Part shown: positions 9,029 through 17,363 of the stretch, piece after piece
Numbering within the stretch: the stretch's first letter is position 1
How the letters are laid out: every line of letters begins with the position of its first letter
NCBI GenBank assembly: GCA_025057275.1
Contig: JANWXQ010000068.1
Location: 1-56,741 of the forward strand
Source: Chitinophagales bacterium
GTDB lineage: Bacteria; Bacteroidota; Bacteroidia; Chitinophagales; UBA10324
Length of the DNA stretch: 56,741 nt
Direction of reading: 5' to 3'
Position numbers and translations under genes: made by a program
The notes under the pieces: model-generated
Databases searched by the model: none
Seen by the model: only the letters and a program-made list of their open reading frames with translations
What the model was told of the DNA's origin: nothing

Positions 9029-10312
9029 TTATGCATCTGGCTGCGCACCCTTTGCTTGTTGGTCAGCTGGAATGAATGATGCAGCAGCAACCAACAGAAA
9101 CACGGAGGTCACCACCTTATAGCGCACGATAGCACCTGCAATGGGAACGGTATAGCCAATGAGCAATAAAAGGATGAAGGAAAAGAAAAAGGAAAACCAA
9201 AAAAGATTGAACTGCCCACCACCAGAGCGTATGCCATAATAAAGCATAAACAAAAAGCACCCGAGCACCAGAACATGGTCGGCAAAAGCCAGCAGATAAA
9301 AAGGCTTCACCTCCGCATGGGGAATGGGTTGCAGCACACTGTTCCAAAGCGCCAAAGGCATTTGCGTCAACAGATCAAGCCAGCGACCTTCCAGGTGAGG
9401 AACAACGGCCAACCGGCTTTCGGCTTTCAGCGCCAGAAATTCCGCCTGCTTGCTGCTCAGGATCTGTGGCAATGACTGACCGGTAAACCATTGAGAGGCC
9501 CCTGCAAAAAGCAAAAGAAATCCGACCATAACCATCAGGTACTTGGTCAGCGCACGGCCGGGCTTTTTTTCTACCCATTGCCAGGCAGTCCAGACGGGCA
9601 AAAGGGCGGCAAGCCAGAAATTGCGCAACAACAGCAACAGTGCTGTCCCGAGCATAACCGGCGGAAGCTGCCGCAACGAAATGCGATTCCACGGGCGCAG
9701 GACCTGATCCAGCAGCAAACCCATAGCGGCCAGAGCAGCCCCTTCCTTGAGCATCAGGCTGGTCCAGAAAAGCTGCGTGGGATAAAAAAACAAAACAAGC
9801 ACCAAAAACATTTTTGCGTGGGGCAGTAGCTGAGACAGGCTACGAAACAGATAAAGCAAACCTATTAAACAAAGAAAATTGTATATAACAATGTGGGCAG
9901 CCATCGTTTTCCATCCGATCAGCCGAATTAAGGAGTGAAAACGCACCAGCAGGTAAGCGCCGTTGTCGCTCCAATAATCTACGTTGTACGCATGGATTTT
10001 TATATCCGCTGGTGGCGGCACCACGTTGGGTTCAAAAACCATTCGCAGATACATGCCTGCCTGGCCCTCGTGCAACAGATTATACACATACAGCGATGCA
10101 TGCCAGTAGTCAAAAGCATCGCCGCCATACCACATCAAATGGATGACATGGCTCAACACACCGGCAAAGACCCTCGCTAAAAAGGCAACAAGGATCAACC
10201 TTACTGGTAATCCGAATCTTCGGAAAAAGCCAAGCCGCCAGACGAGCAGTAAGCCCATCGCCGTGTAGGCCAGCACGGCAACCAGTTCGGGAACCACATT
10301 CAGTTTCGCCAA
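9029..10312 (-). CDS. Polytopic inner-membrane protein, possibly GT-C-like
   Basis: This 427-residue, very hydrophobic protein has about ten predicted membrane helices, for example LVAVLAYTAMGLLLVW at the N-terminus and LFWFSFFFSFILLLLIGY near the end. A loop after the second helix reads HLMWYGGDAFDYWHAS, and another carries FEPNVVPPPADIK. An acidic 'GDA..YW' loop early in a polytopic protein recalls GT-C/ArnT-like transferases or polymerases of surface glycans, but no family motif proves this. The C-terminus is soluble and short. It starts 9 bp after the ABC ATPase stop, so the two are probably cotranslated. It does not look like a standard ABC permease. Confidence 0.65.
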   Translation of the reverse strand: MAKLNVVPELVAVLAYTAMGLLLVWRLGFFRRFGLPVRLILVAFLARVFAGVLSHVIHLMWYGGDAFDYWHASLYVYNLLHEGQAGMYLRMVFEPNVVPPPADIKIHAYNVDYWSDNGAYLLVRFHSLIRLIGWKTMAAHIVIYNFLCLIGLLYLFRSLSQLLPHAKMFLVLVLFFYPTQLFWTSLMLKEGAALAAMGLLLDQVLRPWNRISLRQLPPVMLGTALLLLLRNFWLAALLPVWTAWQWVEKKPGRALTKYLMVMVGFLLLFAGASQWFTGQSLPQILSSKQAEFLALKAESRLAVVPHLEGRWLDLLTQMPLALWNSVLQPIPHAEVKPFYLLAFADHVLVLGCFLFMLYYGIRSGGGQFNLFWFSFFFSFILLLLIGYTVPIAGAIVRYKVVTSVFLLVAAASFIPADQQAKGAQPDA

Positions 10313-10321
10313 TCCAACAGC

Positions 10322-10939
10322 CTACTTGAAGGTCATCACCTGAAGACGTTCGTTGCATTGAACTAAATCTGCTTCCTGATTGGAAGCAATAACCACAAGC
10401 CGGTTGTCGGCATGCTGTTGGATCAGGTGCTGATACCATGCTACCCCTTCCTGATCCAGATTGGTGGTCGGTTCATCCAAAAACAACAGCGGCGTGTCGG
10501 CCAAAACGGTCATGGCCAGCATGAGCCGTTGCCGCAGTCCGGAAGACAGGGCTCCAACCCTTTTGCCTGCATGAACCGACAGCCTGGCCACTTCCAGAGC
10601 TTCGTCACAACCGATCCCCTGGCGAAAAGGCTTGATTCGGGCATGCCAGCGAACATGCTCCTGAACGGTAAACGCATCCAGTAAATCCACGTATGGAGCA
10701 GCAAACGAGAGATAGCGGTACACTTCATCACCCGGAACATACCGGTCGGCCATCAGATAGCGGATTTGCCCCGAGGTAGGCAGCAAAAAGCCGGCCAGCA
10801 GGTGAAGCAGGGTGGTTTTGCCGCTCCCGTTGGGCCCAACCACTGCATAGCGGTTGCCCGCATGAAGCTTCAGATTCAGATGCCGAAGTACCCATTGGGT
10901 CTGGTAACGCCGGGAAACCTGCTCAATTGAAATGGTCAT
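10322..10939 (-). CDS. ABC transporter ATP-binding protein
   Basis: This 205-residue single ATPase domain has Walker A GPNGSGKTT (35-43), a signature variant LSSGLRQRL, Walker B LLFLDEP and a late H-loop region. Its compact form resembles CcmA/gliding-type ATPases. No recognisable transmembrane permease is adjacent; the next gene downstream encodes a polytopic protein of unknown family. The start overlaps the 3' end of lpxA by 17 bp, so it is translationally tied to lipid A genes. It may power export or assembly of an envelope component, or serve a permease encoded elsewhere. That role is inference. Confidence 0.85.
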   Translation of the reverse strand: MTISIEQVSRRYQTQWVLRHLNLKLHAGNRYAVVGPNGSGKTTLLHLLAGFLLPTSGQIRYLMADRYVPGDEVYRYLSFAAPYVDLLDAFTVQEHVRWHARIKPFRQGIGCDEALEVARLSVHAGKRVGALSSGLRQRLMLAMTVLADTPLLFLDEPTTNLDQEGVAWYQHLIQQHADNRLVVIASNQEADLVQCNERLQVMTFK

Positions 10940-11723
10940 ACCGGCCGTTGGTGTATCCTTTCAGGATACCGCGCTCACTTTTACGGATAAAATCAATAAT
11001 GAGATCCCGCTCCGCCGAGGGCGCAACCTCAGCTTCCACCACCGATACGGCTTTTGAAACATTATGATTTTTTATAAATATGATCCGGTAGATATCTTCA
11101 ATCTGATTGATGGTCGCTTCCGCATAGCCGCGCCGGCGCAGACCCACCGTATTGACGCCCATGTAGCTCAGCGGCTCTTTGGCGGCTTTGACAAAAGGAG
11201 GAACATCCTTTCGCACCAGAGAGCCTCCCGAAATGAAGGCATGCCGGCCGATCTTAACAAACTGATGAACGGCCGTGATGCCCCCGAGTACTGCATAGTC
11301 TTCAATCACAATATGGCCGGCCAGGGCCGCATTGTTGGCAATCACACAATTGTTTCCGATCACGCAATCGTGCGCCACGTGGGAGTACGCCATAATCAGG
11401 CATTGACTGCCGATCACCGTTTTTCCGCTCCAGGCTGTTCCCCGGTTTATGGTAACGCATTCGCGAATGGTTGTATGGTCCCCGATGAGGGCCACGGTAG
11501 GTTCGTTTTTGTATTTCAAGTCCTGAGGCTCGGCACTGATAACGGCACCGGGAAAAATTTTTACTCCTTTACCGATGCGTGCTCCGTTCATAATGGTCAC
11601 ATTGGGACCAATCCAGCAGTCATCGCCTATTTCCACATCTTCATAAATGGTTACGAACGGCCCGAACTGAACACCCGATCCTATTTTTGCCCGGGGATCA
11701 ATGCTACACAAATGCAGCGACAT
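10923..11723 (-). CDS. lpxA: Acyl-ACP--UDP-N-acetylglucosamine O-acyltransferase
   Basis: This 266-residue left-handed beta-helix protein catalyses the first step of lipid A synthesis, O-acylation of UDP-GlcNAc, in the cytoplasm. Hexapeptide repeats (IGSGVQFGPFVTI, IGDDCWIGPNVTI) fill residues 1-185. The catalytic base is H118 in YSHVAHDCVIGN, equivalent to E. coli H125. The C-terminal helical region includes GLRRRGYAEATINQIEDIYR, typical of LpxA. It lies 26 bp downstream of lpxC-fabZ and overlaps the ABC ATPase gene. Length is as expected. Confidence 0.97.
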   Translation of the reverse strand: MSLHLCSIDPRAKIGSGVQFGPFVTIYEDVEIGDDCWIGPNVTIMNGARIGKGVKIFPGAVISAEPQDLKYKNEPTVALIGDHTTIRECVTINRGTAWSGKTVIGSQCLIMAYSHVAHDCVIGNNCVIANNAALAGHIVIEDYAVLGGITAVHQFVKIGRHAFISGGSLVRKDVPPFVKAAKEPLSYMGVNTVGLRRRGYAEATINQIEDIYRIIFIKNHNVSKAVSVVEAEVAPSAERDLIIDFIRKSERGILKGYTNGRYDHFN

Positions 11724-11749
11724 ATAGGCAGGTTGTTATGCTGTTAGCG

Positions 11750-13150
11750 TTAATCCTGTTCCTTTCGAACGATTTTGGCTACCAACTGAGCTTCCGTTAC
11801 CACCTTATTTCCTACATAAACTGTTCCTTTCATTTCGCATAAGCCGCGACGGATCGGGCTGATCAATTCCAGTTTCATAATCAGGGTGTCGCCGGGAACA
11901 ACCTTGTTTTTGAACTTGGCCTGATCAATTTTCAGAAAATAGGTATCCCAGTTTTCCGGATCGCTGACGGTATTGAGTACCAGCAGGCCTCCGGTCTGGG
12001 CCATGGCTTCTATCTGCAGCACGCCGGGCATTACCGGATTTCCCGGGAAATGCCCCTGAAAAAATGCTTCGTTGAAGGTCACACACTTAACCCCCACCAC
12101 ATGCCGGTCCGACATCTCGATGATCTTGTCTACCAGCAAGAAGGGGTATTTGTGCGGCAGGTAGCGGGCAATCTTTTTAATGTCCAGCACCGGGGGCGTA
12201 TTGGGATCATAGCTGGGAATATTTTTCATTTGCTTGCATTCCTTAATATGAGCTTTGATGAGTTTGGCAAATTCCACGTTGGCGGCATGACCCGGCCGGT
12301 GCGCAACAATTTTCGCCTTGAACGGATAACCCACCAAGGCCAGGTCGCCAACGATGTCCAATAGCTTGTGTCGGGCTGGCTCGTTGCGGTAACGCAACGA
12401 CACGTTGTTCAGATAGCCCTCTTCCACCTCAATGTCCTCCCTGTTAAACAAGGCAGCAAGCCGTTTGAGCCGTCCCTGGTCAATCTTTCGGTCCACAATC
12501 ACCAGGGCATTATCCAATGAACCTCCCCGGATCAGATTTTGGTCCAGTAACGATTCTATTTCATGCAGAAAACAAAAGGTGCGCGCCTCAGCAATTTCCT
12601 GCTTAAATTCCGATATGTGATCAACGGTAGCATGCTGAAGGCCCAGCACATGGGAATCGTAATCAATCATCACGGAAAGCTGATAATCATCGGAAGGAAT
12701 AGCTACCAGCTCCACGTTGCGGCTTTCGTCGCGGTAAACAATGTTTTTGGTCAGGGTGTAGTATTCTTTGACAAAATCGGTCTGCTGAACGATACCGGCA
12801 TTGAGTATGGCTTCGGTAAAGAGCCTGGAACTGCCGTCCAGAATGGGCACTTCAGGGCCGTCAAGATCAATAAGCACATTATCAATTTCGCATCCGGCCA
12901 GAGCGGCCAGCAGGTGTTCCACGGTCATTACCCGGACGCCGTTAAAACCCAACGTGGTTCCGCGGGATACATCACTGACCAGATCAACATCGGCCCGGAT
13001 GCATGGTTGATGCAGCAAATCCACCCGCCGGAAGACGATACCGTGGTTACCCGGAGCGGGCCGAACGGTAAGGTTCACGCTTTCGCCCGTGTGAACGCCT
13101 ACACCTGCCAGGCTGAACGGTCTTTGAATGGTTTGCTGGTAGGCCTGCAT
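11750..13150 (-). CDS. lpxC-fabZ: Bifunctional LpxC deacetylase / FabZ 3-hydroxyacyl-ACP dehydratase
   Basis: This 466-residue fusion carries two enzymes. Residues about 1-300 are LpxC, which deacetylates UDP-3-O-acyl-GlcNAc: TVEHLLAALAG carries the first zinc histidine, HKLLDIVGDLALVG the second histidine and aspartate, and a later GHAANVEFAKLI the catalytic histidine. Residues about 320-466 are the FabZ hot-dog dehydratase with LPHKYPFLLVDKI, the catalytic histidine in QGHFPGNPVMPGVLQIEAM and the glutamate of that same stretch. The fusion is a known Bacteroidota arrangement and links lipid A with fatty acid elongation, which compete for hydroxyacyl-ACP. It sits 43 bp after lpxD. Confidence 0.97.
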   Translation of the reverse strand: MQAYQQTIQRPFSLAGVGVHTGESVNLTVRPAPGNHGIVFRRVDLLHQPCIRADVDLVSDVSRGTTLGFNGVRVMTVEHLLAALAGCEIDNVLIDLDGPEVPILDGSSRLFTEAILNAGIVQQTDFVKEYYTLTKNIVYRDESRNVELVAIPSDDYQLSVMIDYDSHVLGLQHATVDHISEFKQEIAEARTFCFLHEIESLLDQNLIRGGSLDNALVIVDRKIDQGRLKRLAALFNREDIEVEEGYLNNVSLRYRNEPARHKLLDIVGDLALVGYPFKAKIVAHRPGHAANVEFAKLIKAHIKECKQMKNIPSYDPNTPPVLDIKKIARYLPHKYPFLLVDKIIEMSDRHVVGVKCVTFNEAFFQGHFPGNPVMPGVLQIEAMAQTGGLLVLNTVSDPENWDTYFLKIDQAKFKNKVVPGDTLIMKLELISPIRRGLCEMKGTVYVGNKVVTEAQLVAKIVRKEQD

Positions 13151-13193
13151 GAGCTGTTGGGTTATCTGCTTGAGGCGGCGGCTGTTGTACGGG

Positions 13194-14252
13194 CTAAGTT
13201 AGTTTTTCTTCACTAAGCATGCGCTGCAGTTCGATAACCTGCTGCTCCAGCTGATGGAGCCGCTTGACCAGGTCCGGCAGGTGCCGCATCAGGCTTTGAG
13301 CCCTTAAGGAAGCCGTGTATTCATAGGCCGGTGAGCCGGTAAACGAACGGCCGGGTTCGGCAACGGACTTGGTGACTCCGCTCTGCGCATTGATCCGTGT
13401 ATTTGCTGCTATGGTCAAATGGCCAACTATACCGGCCTGCCCGCCGATCTGACACTGTTCGCCAATGCGCGTGCTGCCGGCAATACCGGCCTGGGCGGCA
13501 ATAACGGTGCGTGCGCCGATTTCCACATTGTGAGCGACGTGAATGAGATTATCCAGCTTGGCCCCCTGACGGATGATGGTAGCTCCCAACGTGGCCCGAT
13601 CAATGGTGCAATTGGCCCCGATTTCCACTTCATCCTCAATCAGCACGTGCCCCTGCTGCGGAATTTTCCGGTAACTGCCATTGGGAAGCGGAGCAAAACC
13701 GAATCCATCGCTTCCGATAACTGTTCCTGCATGAATGATACAGCGACTGCCTATTTCCACATCGCGGTACACGACAACTCCGGGATAGAGGGTCGTGTCG
13801 TCACCGATGCGACAACGTTCCCCGACATAGCAACAGCCATGAAGTTGCACCCTCTCCCCAACCACGGCATGGGCTGCTATAACCACACCAGGACCTATAC
13901 TGGCAGTGGCGCTCACGCTGGCAGAGGGGTCTACCACTGCGGTGGAGTGAATCCCCGCAGCCACGGGTTCAGGGCGGGCAAACGCTTCCAACACCTGAGC
14001 GAAGGCTACATAGGGTTGCTGTACCCGGATAAGCGCCGGCTGCACGGGCCGGTCAAACTGCATGTCAAGCGGTACGATCAGCGCTGCTGCGTGGCTTGTA
14101 TAGGCCAGATGCTGAAATTTTTTATGGGCAATGAAAGAGATTGTGCCTTCCTTGCTTTCTTCAATGGATGCCGGGCGTTCCACCCATCGGCTGCCATCGC
14201 CTTCCAAAATGCCGCCTAAATAGTCGCTCCATTGAGCAGCCGTTTTTTTCAT
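13194..14252 (-). CDS. lpxD: UDP-3-O-acylglucosamine N-acyltransferase
   Basis: This 352-residue protein adds the N-linked acyl chain in the third step of lipid A synthesis. It has a uridine-binding N-terminal domain (residues 1-100, with GTISFIAHKKF), a hexapeptide left-handed helix (about 105-310), and a C-terminal helix with heptad-like leucines (LVKRLHQLEQQVIELQRML). H241 in LIHVAHNVEIG corresponds to the catalytic histidine of E. coli LpxD. It is the first gene of the reverse-strand lpx run. A -7-like TATTTTTG lies at 14257-14264, but too close to the ATG and without a -33 element to be convincing. Confidence 0.96.
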   Translation of the reverse strand: MKKTAAQWSDYLGGILEGDGSRWVERPASIEESKEGTISFIAHKKFQHLAYTSHAAALIVPLDMQFDRPVQPALIRVQQPYVAFAQVLEAFARPEPVAAGIHSTAVVDPSASVSATASIGPGVVIAAHAVVGERVQLHGCCYVGERCRIGDDTTLYPGVVVYRDVEIGSRCIIHAGTVIGSDGFGFAPLPNGSYRKIPQQGHVLIEDEVEIGANCTIDRATLGATIIRQGAKLDNLIHVAHNVEIGARTVIAAQAGIAGSTRIGEQCQIGGQAGIVGHLTIAANTRINAQSGVTKSVAEPGRSFTGSPAYEYTASLRAQSLMRHLPDLVKRLHQLEQQVIELQRMLSEEKLT

Positions 14253-14355
14253 GAGGCAAAAATATAAGGTTTGCCACTAAATTTTTCTGACCTTGATCAG
14301 CAGGCTAAAGCTTCCAAAATTCATTGCACCATCGACTCTTTAAGAGAGCTGATCT

Positions 14356-14763
14356 TCATTCGGCTTTACTGAAAATTTCTTTCATGCGCTTGTCTAGTGC
14401 ATGAATCAATTCCTGTTCTTTTTTGCTGCTTCCGCGGGAAGCTTTGGACAATTCCTGGGCAATGTTATGGACTACTGAAGTCAGACGTTTGTCAAAAGCC
14501 GTTTTATGAGCTTCCACGTAGTTGCAGAATGAGTGAAAACAGTTCATGGGATCTGCGCTCTGATCCATCAGAATATCAAACTCGATCTCTGTATAATAAG
14601 CCGAATCGGTACCAAATGCATCAGTAGAGGTTTCCATCGGGACCAGTTCTTTTTTAACGATTTCCCGCAAACGATCGTATTCTTTTTTTTGCACATTTCC
14701 GTCAATGGCGGCTATGGCGTATAGCAATTTTCCCAGTTCGGAGTAAAAGCGTCTATAAACCAT
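14356..14763 (-). CDS. TerB-like small cytoplasmic protein
   Basis: This 135-residue, mostly helical and charged protein has no signal peptide. The N-terminal stretch LGKLLYAIAAIDGNVQKKEYDRLREIVKKEL has the 'A..DG.....E...' pattern of TerB/tellurite-resistance-like helical domains, which bind metals through acidic residues. The C-terminus is rich in Lys/Ser (SKASRGSSKKEQ). It is transcribed as a single gene between lpxD and the OmpA-type lipoprotein gene. Function unknown. The TerB relation is by pattern only. Confidence 0.65.
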   Translation of the reverse strand: MVYRRFYSELGKLLYAIAAIDGNVQKKEYDRLREIVKKELVPMETSTDAFGTDSAYYTEIEFDILMDQSADPMNCFHSFCNYVEAHKTAFDKRLTSVVHNIAQELSKASRGSSKKEQELIHALDKRMKEIFSKAE

Positions 14764-14875
14764 GATGGCAGCATTTGAGCTGCAAAGTTCCTAAGCGAAC
14801 GTCATTTTTTAAATGGCATATATGGCTATGCCGTAACTAGCCGGCTTCGGCCTTTGACCTACTTTTGCTTCTGTC

Positions 14876-16885
14876 ATGGAGAAGCCCACAGGCATTACAG
14901 GTGTAACGATCGCGCTGGGTTTGTCCCTGGCTTCCTGCCTGATTACGCAGCAACCCAAGACCGGTGAAATTTTATTTCAGGAAAAAAATTATGCCTGGGC
15001 AGCCCAAAAGCTGCAGCAGGAATTTGCTGCGGCCACGGAGCTGCCCGCTAAAGCGAATCTGGCTTTCCTGATTGCTGAGTCATACCGGTTGTCGGCGCAA
15101 TTTGAGGAAGCGGAAGCATGGTATCAGCGTGCCTTGTCGCTGGATGCCGACCAACGGACGGAGTTTCTGTATGCTTCCATGCTCAAGGCCAATGAAAAAT
15201 ACGATGAGGCTTCTGCCGCTTTTTCCCGTTACACCGACCGCTATCCCTTTGACGACCGGGGCCACAGCGAAGTAGAGGCCTGCCAGCTCGCTGCGCAGTG
15301 GAAAAAGAATCCGCTGCCGGTAACGGTGGTTCCCGTGTCCGCTCTGAACTCACCGGCTTTTGATTATGCCCCTGTCAGGTATCGCAACGGGGCACTGGTT
15401 TTCACCAGCGACCGCGACCTGGCCACAGGTGAAGAAGCCTATGGCTGGACCGGAAAAAAATTCAGTGACCTGTTCACCTCCGCTCCGGATGGCGCCGGTT
15501 CCTGGCAAACGCCGCAGCCTTTTTCAGCGCTGATCAATTCCCCGTTCAATGAGGGCGCAGCAACGTTTTCTCCCGATTTTCAGCAATGTTATTTTACGCG
15601 CTGCGGCAGCAATGCGACCACTACGGATTTCTGTCAGATTCTGACCTGCATCTGGAATGGTTCGGAATGGAGTGAACCGCAGGTGCTCCCCTTGTTAAAC
15701 GACACCTGCAACGTCATGCATCCGTTTCTTTCGGCAGATGGAAAAGAGCTGTTCGTCAGCAGCGATGCTGAAGGAGGATATGGAGGAAAAGATTTATATG
15801 TGTTCTTTCGCCAGGCTGATGGTTCCTGGGGTTCTCCGCAAAACCTCGGGCCGGCCGTGAATACCGAAGGGGATGAACTGTTTCCTCATCTGGGTCCCGA
15901 CCAGCGCTTGTACTTTGCCAGCAACGGCCATCCGGGCATGGGTGGTTTTGACTTGTTTGCCGCTGCCCGGCTGGGCCGCCAGTGGGGAAACGTGCAAAAC
16001 CTGAAAGCGCCCATCAACTCCGGAGCCGATGATCTGGCGCTCATCCTGGAGCCGCTCAACCCTCGGGAAAAAAGGCTGCTGGTGCGAAAAGGTTATTTTG
16101 CCTCCAACCGGCCGGGCGGCAAGGGCAACGACGATATTTATGCGTTTCAGGAAGAAAAACAAAAAACGTTTTTACTGGTCGCCCAGGTCGTAGAAAAGCA
16201 ATTTGCCCAGGCAGGCAACCCCAACAGCGAAGTCATCGGATTTCTTCCGCTTGCCGGTCAGCCGGTTCAGATCCAGGAGCTGTCCGTTCAGGGACAACCT
16301 TCCGGAAATCCCGTAACCCTCACTACCGATGCCGATGGAAGGGTCACCCTCATCACAGAGCCGCTGAAGCAGTTTCGCCTTGCCGCCTCACGACCTGACT
16401 ATTTTACCCGAACGGAAAACGCCGCCATGCCCGCCAGAGAGGACACCGATGAAGACACCGTTTTGGTCAGTGTACGCCTGGTGCTGGATCGTATTTTCCG
16501 AAACGTAGAAATCAACATTCCCAACATTTATTACGACTACGACAAGGCCACCATTCGAAGCGATGCCCGACCGGTGCTGGACACCCTGGCGGTTTTGCTC
16601 AACGACAACCCGCAGGTCAGCGTAGAAATCGGCTCGCACACCGATGCCCGGGGCAGCGCAACGTACAACCAGCGCCTCTCACAGGCAAGAGCGCAAAGCG
16701 TGGTGAATTACCTCATCGAAAAGGGCATCAGCCCCGAACGGCTGTCCGCAAAAGGCTATGGAGAAAGCCAGCCGGTCAACCGATGTCGCGATGGAGTAAC
16801 CTGCACGGAAGAAGAACATCAGCAGAACCGCCGTACCACCTTTAAAGTAACCGCCGTTCGCCCTGCCCCCGAAGCAGAGCAATAG
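14876..16885 (+). CDS. PorE-like OmpA-family lipoprotein (TPR, PD40 propeller, regulatory domain, OmpA_C)
   Basis: This 669-residue protein has a lipobox LASC at the end of its signal peptide (Cys about residue 22), so it should be a lipoprotein. Residues about 25-140 look like TPR repeats (EEAEAWYQRALSLDADQ). Residues 155-430 hold PD40/WD40-like propeller blades (ALVFTSDRDLA, GGYGGKDLYVFFRQADG, GNDDIYAF). A carboxypeptidase-regulatory-like fold sits about 440-530. The last 120 residues are an OmpA peptidoglycan-binding domain (NIYYDYDKATIR, IGSHTDARGSATYNQRLSQARA). This order and length match PorE of the Porphyromonas T9SS, which ties the machine to peptidoglycan. Assignment as the true PorE rather than a paralogue is uncertain. 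A TACTTTTG octamer at 14860-14867 is a possible -7 element. Confidence 0.8.
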   Translation: MEKPTGITGVTIALGLSLASCLITQQPKTGEILFQEKNYAWAAQKLQQEFAAATELPAKANLAFLIAESYRLSAQFEEAEAWYQRALSLDADQRTEFLYASMLKANEKYDEASAAFSRYTDRYPFDDRGHSEVEACQLAAQWKKNPLPVTVVPVSALNSPAFDYAPVRYRNGALVFTSDRDLATGEEAYGWTGKKFSDLFTSAPDGAGSWQTPQPFSALINSPFNEGAATFSPDFQQCYFTRCGSNATTTDFCQILTCIWNGSEWSEPQVLPLLNDTCNVMHPFLSADGKELFVSSDAEGGYGGKDLYVFFRQADGSWGSPQNLGPAVNTEGDELFPHLGPDQRLYFASNGHPGMGGFDLFAAARLGRQWGNVQNLKAPINSGADDLALILEPLNPREKRLLVRKGYFASNRPGGKGNDDIYAFQEEKQKTFLLVAQVVEKQFAQAGNPNSEVIGFLPLAGQPVQIQELSVQGQPSGNPVTLTTDADGRVTLITEPLKQFRLAASRPDYFTRTENAAMPAREDTDEDTVLVSVRLVLDRIFRNVEINIPNIYYDYDKATIRSDARPVLDTLAVLLNDNPQVSVEIGSHTDARGSATYNQRLSQARAQSVVNYLIEKGISPERLSAKGYGESQPVNRCRDGVTCTEEEHQQNRRTTFKVTAVRPAPEAEQ

Positions 16886-16948
16886 TTATTCACTCAATGT
16901 CATTCGGCATACATCTCCTGCTCTGATGTGGAAAACCTACCTGGTAAA

Positions 16949-17314
16949 ATGATCCGCCGCTCCGGGCGTTACTGCAATTTGGCCATCAGAAACAGGAACC
17001 GGCCATTGCGCATAAAACGCCTGCCCTCGCTTCCCTCCTGGCTGCGAAACCGCTACGTGCTGGTGCTGCTGGCCTTTCTGATATGGATGCTGTTTCTGGA
17101 TCGCAACAACTTGCTCAGCCAGTTCCGCTTGTACAATAAGTTGCGCTCCTACGAACAAAAGCAGGCCTACTACGAAAAAGAAATCGAGCACCTAAAAACG
17201 CAGAAAGAGGCTTTAATGACCCAACCGGGTAAACTGGAACAGGTGGCGCGCGAGCACTTTATGATGAAGCGCGAAAATGAAGACCTGTATCTGATCCGAA
17301 AAGAAGAACGCTGA
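16949..17314 (+). CDS. FtsB/DivIC-family septum formation initiator
   Basis: This 121-residue small bitopic protein has a basic cytoplasmic N-terminus (about 35 residues), one membrane helix (YVLVLLAFLIWMLFL), then a coiled coil (LRSYEQKQAYYEKEIEHLKTQKEAL) and the tail EQVAREHFMMKRENEDLYLI. This tail is the hallmark of the FtsB/DivIC family, which acts with FtsL and FtsQ at the division site. The frame opens with a GTG at 16928; the ATG at 16949 is more likely. It lies 63 bp downstream of the PorE-like gene on the same strand and ends convergently with the PaaN-like gene. Confidence 0.85.
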   Translation: MIRRSGRYCNLAIRNRNRPLRIKRLPSLPSWLRNRYVLVLLAFLIWMLFLDRNNLLSQFRLYNKLRSYEQKQAYYEKEIEHLKTQKEALMTQPGKLEQVAREHFMMKRENEDLYLIRKEER

Positions 17315-17363
17315 TAACGTACAGGAAAGATACACTTCGTTTCGTCCCCAGGCGGACATGCCC

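Noticed and set aside
11750-13150. lpxC-fabZ fusion as a novelty
   Set aside because: This fusion is well known throughout Bacteroidota.
13419-14219. Forward-strand 266-residue frame opposite lpxD
   Set aside because: Regular hexapeptide coding on the other strand produces long antisense frames; no independent support.
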